A stretch of DNA of 64,000 nt from Candidatus Methanomethylophilaceae archaeon (lineage in GTDB: Archaea; Thermoplasmatota; Thermoplasmata; Methanomassiliicoccales; Methanomethylophilaceae), in NCBI GenBank assembly GCA_944322255.1, contig CALUOK010000007.1, positions 26,003 to 90,002 of the forward strand, read 5' to 3'. Each line of letters opens with the position of its first letter. Within the stretch, counting starts at the first letter, position 1. Below the pieces are notes generated by a model, which did no database searches, was not told where the DNA came from, and was given only the letters and a program-made list of their open reading frames with translations. Below, piece by piece: positions 42,447-50,721 of the stretch. The position numbers and the translations under genes are program-made.

Positions 42447-43634
42447 TCATATCCTGAGGCGGTCGAGATCCTCGACCAGCCTCTGGGCCCCGATCCCCTT
42501 CCCCTTCTCGATGAGCTTGTCGCGGATGCCCCTCTCGCCCTCCAGAAGCATGTTGGACCCGATCCCGTACCTGCGGGATATGTTGGCCTCCATGTACGCC
42601 GCCATGAGGTCGCAGGCCTTCAGGTCGGTGCCGTTCCTCCTGCCGAACCCGGGGACGTCCACGTCGGTGAAGGGCTCGTAGACCATGTGGCGGAACTCGT
42701 CGCGCCACTCCTCCTTGAGCAGCGGCATGATGGTGGACTCCACCAGGTCGTGCTCGTACTCCTCCAGGATCGATGCGAGACCGTCCACGTTCACCTTTAT
42801 CGGGGAGATCACGTCCTTCGTGAGCACCTCCGGCAGGTCGTGGAAGAGGCCGCTGTAGAAGTCGTTGTACACCTCCCTGTCGGACGCGCCGGCGTCCAGG
42901 TCCCTCAGGTACATCATGTCCGCCACCATCAGGGAGTGGCCCAGTACGGTCGTCCTCGGGATGCGCGGCATCCGGGCCCAGCGCTGCTGGAACCTCAGCT
43001 GCCCGATGAGGTCTATGAAGTCGAAGGTCTCCTCCGACGATATGAGCTCCCTGACCCCGGCCAGGTCGGTGTGCTGCTCGATCTGCTCGTCGATCTCCCT
43101 GCGGGTCTTCTCTATCCCGTACAGGGAGCGGTTGGAGTCGTAGATCAGCCTGAACTCCCACCTGGTGGCCAGATAGTGCGCCGCGCGTATGACGGCGTCC
43201 TCCGGAGCGGAGTTGGGATTCCCGAGATAGGCCTCGAAGCGGGACCTGAACCCGTCGTCGGAGTCCGGAACGAGACGGTCGAACTCGGACAGCACGTAGT
43301 CGTTGACCGGGCCGCGCCTCTCGGCGGTGATCTTGTGGAACACCTGCGGCTTGAGGTCGGTCAGGACCGCCCTCTGGATGAACGAGAACATCGTGTGCTC
43401 GATGACCGTCCTCCAGTCCATCCTGTTGCCGGCGGACTCCTCGAACTTCCCCAGGACCCATGCGATGGCCGCCTTGTGGGCCTGCTTGTCCAGCTCCGTG
43501 AGGTCGACCGGGCGCATGTGGTCGTTCCAGCGGTTCATGTTCGCCGAGTTGAAGAACAGGTACAGGATGTCGGCGTTGAGCGCTGGCAGGGGATCACTCC
43601 CCCTTCCTTCCGGAGAGGTCCTCGATGCTCGCAT
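42447..43634 (-). CDS. HD-domain metal-dependent phosphohydrolase
   Basis: The conserved part starts with ADILYLFFNSANMNRWNDHMRP, the usual beginning of YfbR-like HD proteins. Other marks are VLGHSLMVADMMYLRDL and SGLFHDLPEVLTKDVISPIK, where HD is the metal pair. A nucleotide phosphatase role is likely. No ATG or GTG lies immediately before the conserved start: ATG 43634 (395 residues) overlaps the upstream membrane-protein gene by 41 bp. A non-canonical CTG preceded by GGGGGAGTGA is the alternative. The first about 15 residues are therefore uncertain. Confidence 0.8.
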   Translation of the reverse strand: MRASRTSPEGRGSDPLPALNADILYLFFNSANMNRWNDHMRPVDLTELDKQAHKAAIAWVLGKFEESAGNRMDWRTVIEHTMFSFIQRAVLTDLKPQVFHKITAERRGPVNDYVLSEFDRLVPDSDDGFRSRFEAYLGNPNSAPEDAVIRAAHYLATRWEFRLIYDSNRSLYGIEKTRREIDEQIEQHTDLAGVRELISSEETFDFIDLIGQLRFQQRWARMPRIPRTTVLGHSLMVADMMYLRDLDAGASDREVYNDFYSGLFHDLPEVLTKDVISPIKVNVDGLASILEEYEHDLVESTIMPLLKEEWRDEFRHMVYEPFTDVDVPGFGRRNGTDLKACDLMAAYMEANISRRYGIGSNMLLEGERGIRDKLIEKGKGIGAQRLVEDLDRLRI

Positions 43635-43893
43635 CCCCGACCGGCGCGGAGTAGTCCTCGTCGAGGATGTAGAAGAACCCGTTCCTGTCCTCATCGTCCT
43701 CCATCTCGACGACGTCGGCGCTGACCTGCCTGTTCATCATGTAGATCATCGCGTAGCCTGCCACGAGAAGGACGACGCCGACCACGAAGACGGCCTGATA
43801 CGCCACGCTGGGACTCACGACGTAGGCCGCGAATCCCACGAGCATCAGGACGAATCCCGCGACGGCTGCCATGACTGTGTGCTTGGGTTCCAT
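43594..43893 (-). CDS. Small two-helix membrane protein
   Basis: A 99-residue protein with two hydrophobic helices (VMAAVAGFVLMLVGFAAYVV and a YQAVFVVGVVLLVAGYAMIY stretch). An acidic cytoplasmic-type tail follows (VVEMEDDEDRNG to the end). Similarity-free and short; the function is unknown. ATG 43893 (MEPKHTV) is chosen over a longer frame. It lies directly upstream of, and overlaps, the HD-domain gene, so the two may work together. Confidence 0.65.
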   Translation of the reverse strand: MEPKHTVMAAVAGFVLMLVGFAAYVVSPSVAYQAVFVVGVVLLVAGYAMIYMMNRQVSADVVEMEDDEDRNGFFYILDEDYSAPVGDASIEDLSGRKGE

Positions 43894-44021
43894 CGAACCT
43901 TGAAGCAGGTTCACGTATTTGATGGGTTCAGAGGGGGACCGCCCCCTCATCGCGCATCATTCGCGCGTGTGCGTGCACGGGTTGACAACCTTTTTATACG
44001 GACCGCAGTTAACGATGCCTC

Positions 44022-44189
44022 ATGGCAAAGAAGAACGACTCTGGATTCCAGTCCTCCGCAGGTCTCATGAGGTACTTCGACACGGAGAACGAGAAGGGAG
44101 TCAGGATCAGCCCCCGTGCAGTCGTGGGCATCGCTATCGGTCTCATCGTTGTCGTGATGCTTCTCCAGGTCTTCGTCCCCCTCAACTGA
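44022..44189 (+). CDS. secG: Preprotein translocase subunit SecG/Sec61-beta
   Basis: A 55-residue protein. The N-terminal half is polar (MAKKNDSGFQSSAGLMRYFD then ENEKGVRISP). The C-terminal half is a single membrane helix (AVVGIAIGLIVVVMLLQVFV). This matches archaeal Sec61-beta in length and in the AGLMRYFD...KISP pattern. It is part of the SecYEG channel. A TTTTTATACG box at 43991-44000 lies about 26 bp before ATG 44022, so the mRNA is leaderless. Confidence 0.92.
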   Translation: MAKKNDSGFQSSAGLMRYFDTENEKGVRISPRAVVGIAIGLIVVVMLLQVFVPLN

Positions 44190-44260
44190 GGATGACGGAC
44201 CTTTTCACAGCCTCGGCTCCAGCGGGAGCTCTGGCACCACCACATCTTCTTTGATCGACG

Positions 44261-44659
44261 TCAGAACCCGTACCCGTCGTGCATCATGACATCCACGTTT
44301 ATCCTCGCGGGATGCTCGCCTGGACCCACGGCCGTGACGACCGCGTAGATCGCCTTACCCGCGTCCATCAGCCTGGCTATGACGGTGTTGTCTCTGCGCG
44401 GGATGTACCCGACCTTGGTGCCCGACGTAGTCAGGACCAGGATCGCCATCCGATCGTGGGAGTTGTCCGGCTCCCTCCGCAGGATGAGCCTCTCGCCCGC
44501 GTTCATGCTGGAGACGAGGTCCCCGACCCCCGGGACGTAGCCTGTTCCGGCCACGTACGTCTGGAGGAGCAGGATCTCCCTGCCGAACGGCGCCGGGAGG
44601 CCGCCCTTGTCCAGGATGCTGACCAGGTCCCCTCCCGGGATCACTGCCGGCGGATCCAT
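44261..44659 (-). CDS. HIRAN-domain protein
   Basis: A 132-residue protein consisting mainly of a HIRAN domain. It has TYVAGTGYVPGVGDLVSSM, then LILRREPDNSHDRMAILVL and KVGYIPRRDNTVIARLMDAG. HIRAN domains bind DNA ends in helicases such as HLTF, but stand-alone forms are poorly understood. It overlaps the end of the J-domain gene by 19 bp and must be co-expressed with it. Confidence 0.85.
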   Translation of the reverse strand: MDPPAVIPGGDLVSILDKGGLPAPFGREILLLQTYVAGTGYVPGVGDLVSSMNAGERLILRREPDNSHDRMAILVLTTSGTKVGYIPRRDNTVIARLMDAGKAIYAVVTAVGPGEHPARINVDVMMHDGYGF

Positions 44660-45441
44660 CTCAGTTCCTCCATCTCCATCTCCAGCATCCCCTTGCGCTC
44701 CTCCATGTCGGCGATGGCCCCCTCCAACTCAGCCCTCCTCCTCGCCAGGAGCTCCGGGTCCCGGAGCAGCGGGACCTTGTCGAACGGGTGCGACGCCTCC
44801 ACCTCCCTTATGCGCGCGGAGAGCTTGTCCAGCAGGTCCCTGAGCCTGTCCCTCTCCGCCTCCAGGAGCTGGGCGGAATCCGGCAGGGACGACGGGTCGG
44901 CCAGCGCGGCCTCTATGATCCTCAGCCCCACAAGGTCCCCGCGGCGGTACATCTCCACCGCTCTCGTGTACATCTCCAGCATCTCCGGTCCCGATCCGGG
45001 GTTGACGTCCGGATGGAGCCTCTTCACGACCCTGTAGTAGACCTCCCTGATCTCCCGGGCCTCCTCCGGGGTGAGCGCCTCCATGTCCCTGCGGGCGAGC
45101 GCGTCGTTGAGCTCCCCGATCATCTGGCGGACCGTCTTCTCGAACTCCGCGAACTCCGCATCGAGGACCGTGTCTATCGCCTCCGTGTCGGGGGCGTCGC
45201 CGCGGTTGAGCGCGGCACGGAGCATGTCTATGCGGCGGGCGAGCCTGGCGCAGTCGCACCGCAGCCTGTACAGCCTGAGCTCAAGATGCCCGATGGCCAG
45301 CATGTACTCCGCCATGACCTCCGGACGACGCTGGCACATCAGTTCGTCGTACTCCGCCTCCCTCATGCAGAGCTCGGTCCTGAGACGCTCGACCTCCGCG
45401 CGGAGCGGGTCCTCGCAACGAACCAAACCTCCGGGATCCAT
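44641..45441 (-). CDS. Coiled-coil protein with internal J-domain-like segment
   Basis: A 266-residue, highly charged helical protein. Long coiled coils flank a middle segment, EIREVYYRVVKRLHPDVNPG (about residues 130-150), that carries the HPD signature of DnaJ J-domains. No Gly/Phe-rich or zinc-finger region is present, so it is not classical DnaJ. A TTTTAAGATTTTAG stretch about 25 bp upstream is the likely promoter. Co-expression with the HIRAN protein suggests a chaperone-assisted or structural role, perhaps at DNA; this is inference. Confidence 0.75.
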   Translation of the reverse strand: MDPGGLVRCEDPLRAEVERLRTELCMREAEYDELMCQRRPEVMAEYMLAIGHLELRLYRLRCDCARLARRIDMLRAALNRGDAPDTEAIDTVLDAEFAEFEKTVRQMIGELNDALARRDMEALTPEEAREIREVYYRVVKRLHPDVNPGSGPEMLEMYTRAVEMYRRGDLVGLRIIEAALADPSSLPDSAQLLEAERDRLRDLLDKLSARIREVEASHPFDKVPLLRDPELLARRRAELEGAIADMEERKGMLEMEMEELRWIRRQ

Positions 45442-45570
45442 GAGGGTGCATCGAGTCTAAAATCTTAAAACCATCACACCAGACCCCCCCGGGGCGGTGA
45501 CGATGGAAGAATGCCGACGGGGCCGGCACCGGGAAGATACCGGCGCCCGCGGCCTTGTTTGATGGAAGGA

Positions 45571-46887
45571 TCAGACCCTGTCCTCGGGCAGGATCGTGTA
45601 CTCCTCGTGGTACTTCTTCCTGAACAGCCTCGCGACTATCGGCGGGGCCACTATGGTGGTCACCACGGACATCAGGACTATGACCGCATACAGGTCCGTG
45701 GACATGTATCCGGAGGCGAGTCCGATCGAGGCGATGATGATTCCGACCTCTCCCCTGGGGGCCATCCCGATTCCGATGATGTTGAACGACTTCATGTCGA
45801 TGGACTTGTCGCCGATCTTCGCACCGATGCCGCATCCGACGTACTTGGTCAGTATGGCGACGATGATGATCACGACCGCCAGGAAGATGACGGTGGCGCT
45901 GGTCAGGGACGTGAGGTCCACCTGCATTCCGACGTTGAGGAAGAAGAACGACAGCATGAACGTGGTGATGGAGTCGAACTTGTGCTCCAGCTCCCACTCC
46001 CACGCGTAGTCGGCGAACAACATACCTCCGAGGAACGCGCCGATGATGGCGGCGAGTCCGATGGCCTCTGCGAACGCGGCCATGAACAGGCACACGATGA
46101 GCGCAAGGACGAACTTGTTCATCGAGCGGTAGACCTTCCCCTCGGCCTCCACCTTGCGCTTGCGGGCGTCGAAGTAGTCGTAGATGCGGGGGACCACCCA
46201 CTTGCACACGGCGATGATGGCCAGGACGAACACTACAGCCTGGAGCGTGATGGACGCGATGTTGCCTATGGAGAGCTCTCCGGAGTCCGCCATGCCCTTG
46301 ACGATGGCGAGGACGATCATCCCCAGGACGTCGTCGATGACGGCGGCGGCGATGATGATGCGGGCCTCCTTGGTGTCCATGAGGTGGAGGTCCTTGATGA
46401 TCCTGGCCGTGATACCGACGGATGTGGCGACCATCGCCGCACCCATGAACATGGCGTGGTTCATGTTGCTGGGGTCCTCGTACATCAGGACTATCGCGAA
46501 ACCGGCGATGAACGGCAGGATGACTCCGAGTATGGCGCAGAGCAGAGCCGGCCTCCCGGACCCGAGCAGGTCCTTGACCTTGGTCTCCAGACCCACCGTG
46601 AACAGCAGGAATATGACACCCAGCTCAGCCATGGCGTAGATAACATGATAGACGTCGCTTCCGGCCTCGGCACCGTGTCCGGGTTCGGGCATGACTATGC
46701 CCAGGACATCGCCCATGAACGTCCATTCACCGCCGTTCAGCGCGATGTTGGCCACGATGATACCGATGATGATCTCACCGATCAGACCGGGCAGTCCGAA
46801 CCTGGATACAATCGCCGAACCCACACGTGCCAGCAGGAACAGCACGGCGAGTGCCAGGAGCAATTGCAGCAGGAATTCTATTTCCAT
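45571..46887 (-). CDS. CPA2-family cation:proton antiporter
   Basis: A 438-residue membrane protein with about twelve hydrophobic segments, of the KefB/NapA-like CPA2 family. It has FGLPGLIGEIIIGIIVA at the start, the AAAVIDDVLGMIVLA helix with the paired aspartates of electrogenic exchangers and GMAPRGEVGIIIASIGL near the end. There is no C-terminal TrkA-N (nucleotide-binding) domain. It exchanges Na+ or K+ for protons. An ATATTTATG box about 26 bp before ATG 46887 implies a leaderless transcript. Confidence 0.92.
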   Translation of the reverse strand: MEIEFLLQLLLALAVLFLLARVGSAIVSRFGLPGLIGEIIIGIIVANIALNGGEWTFMGDVLGIVMPEPGHGAEAGSDVYHVIYAMAELGVIFLLFTVGLETKVKDLLGSGRPALLCAILGVILPFIAGFAIVLMYEDPSNMNHAMFMGAAMVATSVGITARIIKDLHLMDTKEARIIIAAAVIDDVLGMIVLAIVKGMADSGELSIGNIASITLQAVVFVLAIIAVCKWVVPRIYDYFDARKRKVEAEGKVYRSMNKFVLALIVCLFMAAFAEAIGLAAIIGAFLGGMLFADYAWEWELEHKFDSITTFMLSFFFLNVGMQVDLTSLTSATVIFLAVVIIIVAILTKYVGCGIGAKIGDKSIDMKSFNIIGIGMAPRGEVGIIIASIGLASGYMSTDLYAVIVLMSVVTTIVAPPIVARLFRKKYHEEYTILPEDRV

Positions 46888-46918
46888 ATCCTGTCATCCG
46901 AGAACGGATATTTATGAT

Positions 46919-46939
46919 GGGCGGGGGAAAATCCCGCCC
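46919..46939 (-). terminator. Hairpin downstream of the acidic-protein operon
   Basis: GGGCGGG pairs with CCCGCCC around a 7-nt A-rich loop. It lies about 70 bp beyond the stop of the minus-strand gene at 47012 and just upstream of the antiporter promoter. Confidence 0.6.
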
Positions 46940-47011
46940 GGCGGATGATGCCGTCGGACGGTAATGGACCAGGACCCGGTTTCTTCGGATGTGCATTTCT
47001 TTGCTTTCTTT

Positions 47012-47779
47012 TCAGAACGAGAAGCACACCCTCCAGCCGCTCCTCTGGACCTCCTGGGATCCGAAGGAGAACCTGACTGCGGGTGCGTCCTCGGTGACGA
47101 TGGCGGATCCGTCGGACTCGACCTGGATGGTCTCGTCCTGGACCGCCGGAATCACATTGATCTCTTCGATGGCCGGGACCTCTATGGGCTCCGGGACCAT
47201 CTTGACCGCCGGCGCCGCGGAGATCGCCATGACCTCCTGGGCGGCGGCAATCATGGGTGTGTCCGCCACATCCTCCGCGGGTGCGGCCTCCTGGGCCTCC
47301 TCGGGGATGTCGGCGGGCATGGCGAGCATGCCGATCGGCGCCGATGCGGCGATCATGCCGATGGACACCGGTGCGGGGATTGCCGTCGGGAGTTCGGGCA
47401 CCTCGTAGGACGCCACCTCCTCGGTGTCCTCCGCGTCATCCTGGGACTGCGTCGCAGTCCAGCAGGCCTCCATCCCGTCGAACGGGATCTCGGCGTCCTC
47501 GAAGTCGAACTCGTCATCTGGAACATCTATGCTCGGAACCGCCAGGAACATCAGGTCGCGCACTTCCTGCCTGAGGTCCATCCACGGGATCTCGTCGTGG
47601 AGATAGGCCTTGGCGAAACGTCCCTCGGCTCCGTCGTCCCTCATGGGGACGTCCGGCTCTACTATGGGGTCATCCTCCTCGTCCCTGAGCCCGGGCACCG
47701 TGAACAGCATCACGTCGCGGACCTTGTCGGTGACCGCAATCGGTGCGGGCTCGTCGGGGAGGGTGCGCAGACCCGTCAC
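47012..47779 (-). CDS. Acidic, low-complexity protein of unknown function (B)
   Basis: A 255-residue acidic protein rich in Ala, Pro, Glu, Asp, Ile and Val. It contains RDVMLFTVPGLRDEE and the related RDLMFLAVPSIDVP, a Pro/Ala/Met-rich middle and a C-terminal VRFSFGSQEVQRSGWRVCFSF. The C-terminal VRF-F...VQ motif is shared with the gene just upstream. It starts with GTG overlapping that gene's stop (GTGA), so it is translationally coupled. No signal peptide or membrane helix is seen. No family was recognised. Confidence 0.75.
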   Translation of the reverse strand: MTGLRTLPDEPAPIAVTDKVRDVMLFTVPGLRDEEDDPIVEPDVPMRDDGAEGRFAKAYLHDEIPWMDLRQEVRDLMFLAVPSIDVPDDEFDFEDAEIPFDGMEACWTATQSQDDAEDTEEVASYEVPELPTAIPAPVSIGMIAASAPIGMLAMPADIPEEAQEAAPAEDVADTPMIAAAQEVMAISAAPAVKMVPEPIEVPAIEEINVIPAVQDETIQVESDGSAIVTEDAPAVRFSFGSQEVQRSGWRVCFSF

Positions 47780-49272
47780 GCTAAAGGGCCGCGGAGCTCC
47801 TCCTTGGGCTCTGTCTTCTCGGATTCGACGTTCTGGAGCACTCCGTTGTTGAAGCGGAAACGGACGGTCCTCGGGCGCTTGACCACGGGGTCGCTGAGAC
47901 GCGGGTACGCCTCTCCGTCCTCCTCGAGGCCCACGAACCTGGACGTAGACGCGGGCTCTACAGCGGCGGAGGTCTCCGCCGTCTCAATCGTGACGGGGGC
48001 GACGGGGATGTCCTCGGAGACCGCGGAGTCGGAGGAGGGCTCGGAACCCTCCATCTCGAGGCCCGCGATGGGCTCGATGGGTGCCTCCCTGAGTCCGGGA
48101 AGGGTCATGACAGCGACGGGGGCTTCTGAGGGGACCTCGTCCGCGACGGGAGTCTCCTCGACCTCGGTCTCCTGCACGGGGACCTGCTCCACGACGTCCT
48201 CGACCATGTCGGCGACGACGGCCTCGCAGGGCATGACCTCGTCGACGGCCTCCGCCTCCATGGGGACCTCCTCGATGGTCTCGGGGACGTCCGGGACCTG
48301 CTCCTGGTGGACCTCCTCCGCCTGGATCTCGACGGACTCGGGCTCGCAGGCGACGATCTCCTGGGCCTCTTCCTGCTCGGACTCCTCCTCGAATGTGATC
48401 CAGCTGTAGTCGTCGTCCTCTGCGTCCTCCGCAACCTCGACGGCTTCCTCGACTACGGGCTCGTCCTCGACGAAGAACTCCTCGACCTGCTTCGGAGCTA
48501 CAGTTACTTCCTCGACGACGGGTTCAACGGAGACGTCCGCGACGACGTCCTCCTCGACGATGTCAGGCATGGCGATGGGGTCCATATGCTCCATCTCCAC
48601 AACCGGCTCGATCTCCACCGGCACCTCCACGGGGAGGTCCTCGTCCTCGATCTGGAGGAACATGGGGGTCTCGGGTGTCAGCGCCTCGGCCTCGGAAACG
48701 GGATCTTCGGCCTGCGAGGCCTTCTCCACGGACGAGGTCTTGACCTTGGTGAGGAAAGACGTGTCCATCGGCTTGGGCTTCACGGTGCCGTCGGCGGTGA
48801 TCTCTCCAACGGTGGCGTGGTACTCCTTCTCGACGGTCGTCCCCCTGGGGACGTTGCTGAACAGATTCCTCATGTCCTCCGCCTTGGCCTCGGCCTCTCC
48901 GACGTCGAACTTCACGGAGGTGTTGTCGGTGCCTCCGACGAAGCCTCCTCCGGTGGCCCTCACGTATATGGGCTCGCCGTCGTTGAAGAAGGCCTTGTCG
49001 GGGACCTTGGAGATGAAGATCTCGCTGTCGTCCTCGATGTTGTACTTCTCGTAGCCGTAGTTGTCGAGTTCGCGGACACCCTTGGAGTAGACGCTGTTCT
49101 CGGACTTGCTGGAGAAAATGTTCTGCAGGGTGCTGCCGATGTTCTTCGTGAGGTCGGAAAGGTGGTTCTGACCTCTCTTCGATTCCGTCCTGTCAATCTG
49201 CATCGACTGCAGACGGTTCCTGAGGCTCTTGAGAGAGCCGTTGCTATCGCTATCGCGTGAGTTATCACTCAT
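47776..49272 (-). CDS. Large acidic low-complexity protein of unknown function (A)
   Basis: A 498-residue protein. The N-terminal about 200 residues are polar and look folded (LRNRLQSMQIDRTESKRGQN, then a YNIEDDSEIFISKVPDKAFF-type region). Residues about 205-430 are an extremely acidic Glu/Val/Pro repeat-like tract. The end carries a TLPGLREAPI motif and VRFRFNNGVLQNV, matching the C-terminal motif of the downstream partner. A CTTTATATATT box near 49312 lies about 40 bp upstream. The shape suggests a scaffold or surface-binding protein, but the function is unknown. Confidence 0.75.
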   Translation of the reverse strand: MSDNSRDSDSNGSLKSLRNRLQSMQIDRTESKRGQNHLSDLTKNIGSTLQNIFSSKSENSVYSKGVRELDNYGYEKYNIEDDSEIFISKVPDKAFFNDGEPIYVRATGGGFVGGTDNTSVKFDVGEAEAKAEDMRNLFSNVPRGTTVEKEYHATVGEITADGTVKPKPMDTSFLTKVKTSSVEKASQAEDPVSEAEALTPETPMFLQIEDEDLPVEVPVEIEPVVEMEHMDPIAMPDIVEEDVVADVSVEPVVEEVTVAPKQVEEFFVEDEPVVEEAVEVAEDAEDDDYSWITFEEESEQEEAQEIVACEPESVEIQAEEVHQEQVPDVPETIEEVPMEAEAVDEVMPCEAVVADMVEDVVEQVPVQETEVEETPVADEVPSEAPVAVMTLPGLREAPIEPIAGLEMEGSEPSSDSAVSEDIPVAPVTIETAETSAAVEPASTSRFVGLEEDGEAYPRLSDPVVKRPRTVRFRFNNGVLQNVESEKTEPKEELRGPLA

Positions 49273-49357
49273 GCACATCCCATCCGCTCGATAATAGGAA
49301 TTACAAATATATAAAGAAAAGGAAGGTTTCAATGCCGTTTGACTCTGCACGACGCCG

Positions 49358-49741
49358 TTACCCGCGGACGAACTTGACGTAGTCCGCCTTGCCCTCGGCC
49401 TGGATCTCCTTGAGCATGCTGGTCAGCACCTCCGCCTCGCAGGAGACCACCATCACCTCCAGGCACTTGTGGTTCTGGAGGTGCGAGTGCATCTGCGTCT
49501 TGATGTCCGCCTCGTGCCTGGCCTGGATCATGCTCATCCAGGGGTCCGCGTGGTTCCCGCGTACGATTATCAGGACCCCTTCCACGGTGCCCTCCATGGC
49601 CTCCAGCTCCCTGATGTCCGCCAGGGCGGCGTTGATCGAGGTGCGCACGGCCTCGGACCTGCCGGAGAGCCCGTACACCTTCTGTATCCTGTCGAGAGCA
49701 GCGAGGTTCTCCTCGTTCAGAGATATGCTGACGATCCCCAT
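49358..49741 (-). CDS. nikR: NikR-like nickel-responsive transcriptional regulator
   Basis: A 127-residue protein with an N-terminal ribbon-helix-helix DNA-binding domain (VSISLNEENLAALDRIQ, GRSEAVRTSI) and a C-terminal ACT-like metal domain. The nickel ligands are seen as MHSHLQNHKCLEV (H-x-H-x5-C), with a further His about 9 residues upstream. NikR represses nickel or metal transport genes when metal is bound. It is divergent from a ZIP transporter, and a long inverted repeat lies between them. It ends in TAA. Confidence 0.88.
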   Translation of the reverse strand: MGIVSISLNEENLAALDRIQKVYGLSGRSEAVRTSINAALADIRELEAMEGTVEGVLIIVRGNHADPWMSMIQARHEADIKTQMHSHLQNHKCLEVMVVSCEAEVLTSMLKEIQAEGKADYVKFVRG

Positions 49742-49750
49742 GCTATCACG

Positions 49751-49790
49751 TTATTAACTTCGACGGGGCAGATGCCATGGAAGTTAATAA
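49751..49790. promoter_or_regulatory. Inverted-repeat operator between nikR and the ZIP transporter gene
   Basis: TTATTAACTTC (49751-49761) and GAAGTTAATAA (49780-49790) form a perfect 11-bp inverted repeat separated by 18 bp. Known NikR operators are two half-sites about 16 bp apart, so size and place fit. The right half overlaps the likely TATA element of nikR (TTATTAAC on the minus strand). The ZIP promoter (TTTTAATAAC, 49803-49812) follows closely. Confidence 0.75.
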
Positions 49791-49833
49791 TCAATTCCCA
49801 ATGTTTTAATAACATCCCGACGAACACCGCGTC

Positions 49834-50619
49834 ATGGAAGCGGTGACGACGTTCGTTCTGTACTCGGTGCTTCTCCTCGCCATATCCATGGCGGGGGCGA
49901 TGCTGCCGAGGGTCAGGGAACTCAGCGACAAGCAGGCGCACCTGCTGATGGCCCTGAGCGCAGGGATCTTCCTCGGGCTCCTGTTCTTCCTCCTGCTCCC
50001 GGAGGCCGTGCACGAATGCGAGCACGGAGGATACGACATCCACCAGATCATGTACGCCATAGTGGCGGGATTCGTCCTCATAATGACGGTCGAGATGCTG
50101 CTGAAGCACCGCCACATGGGCGGGTGCTCATGCGAGTGCTGCCAGGACAACCACAGCCACAAGATCACTTCGATGTCCTCGTTCGTGGGGCTGTCCGTCC
50201 ACGCCGCCTGCGACGGCCTCGCCCTGGCGGCGACGTTCCTCGCCGGAGAGGAGGTCGGGCTCATCGCCACGGTCGGGATGTGCATCCACAAGTTCGTGGT
50301 GCTGTTCTCCCTGTCGACCACGATGATCCTCACGGATTTCAGCCAGAGGCAGGCGCTGGTCAGGCTGTTCGCGTTCTCGCTCATCACCCCGATAGCCGGC
50401 ATCGTGTTCTTCATGGCGCTCAGCGGACTGGGCGACCTGGAGGGGCTCACCGGCATACCGCTGGCCTTCGCCGCCGGTACGTTCATGTACGTGGCCATGT
50501 GCGACATACTGCCCGAGGCCTACCACAGGAAGAAGCAGGACGTCGGGTCCTACGCCCTCGTTATCATCGGAATCGTGCTCATCCTGGCGTTCACGATCCT
50601 GTTCCCACATACCCATTGA
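49834..50619 (+). CDS. ZIP-family metal transporter
   Basis: A 261-residue membrane protein with eight predicted helices. It has a His/Cys-rich loop (KHRHMGGCSCECCQDNHSHK, about residues 90-109) and the metal-binding helix GLSVHAACDGLALAAT. ZIP proteins move Zn2+, Fe2+, Mn2+ or Ni2+ into the cytoplasm. Pairing with a NikR-like regulator suggests nickel, needed for methyl-coenzyme M reductase. A TTTTAATAAC box 26 bp upstream implies a leaderless mRNA starting at ATG 49834. Confidence 0.9.
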   Translation: MEAVTTFVLYSVLLLAISMAGAMLPRVRELSDKQAHLLMALSAGIFLGLLFFLLLPEAVHECEHGGYDIHQIMYAIVAGFVLIMTVEMLLKHRHMGGCSCECCQDNHSHKITSMSSFVGLSVHAACDGLALAATFLAGEEVGLIATVGMCIHKFVVLFSLSTTMILTDFSQRQALVRLFAFSLITPIAGIVFFMALSGLGDLEGLTGIPLAFAAGTFMYVAMCDILPEAYHRKKQDVGSYALVIIGIVLILAFTILFPHTH

Positions 50620-50626
50620 AACGGCA

Positions 50627-50658
50627 ATCTATGGAGGACGGCCCGGTTCTCCATAGAT
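50627..50658 (+). terminator. Hairpin between the ZIP and TerC genes
   Basis: ATCTATGGAG and CTCCATAGAT form a perfect 10-bp stem with a 12-nt GC-rich loop, 7 bp after the ZIP stop codon. It precedes the terC promoter and is most simply the ZIP terminator. Confidence 0.6.
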
Positions 50659-50721
50659 GCCCCTTCCGACTCTTCGTTGCTCACTCCATAACTTTTATCA
50701 TGGGTCCCCTGATGGACACCT

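Noticed and set aside
50620..50721. Possible manganese (yybP-ykoY) riboswitch before terC
   Set aside because: The 10-bp hairpin lies upstream of the terC promoter, terC looks leaderless, and the conserved yybP-ykoY core was not found. It fits a ZIP terminator better.
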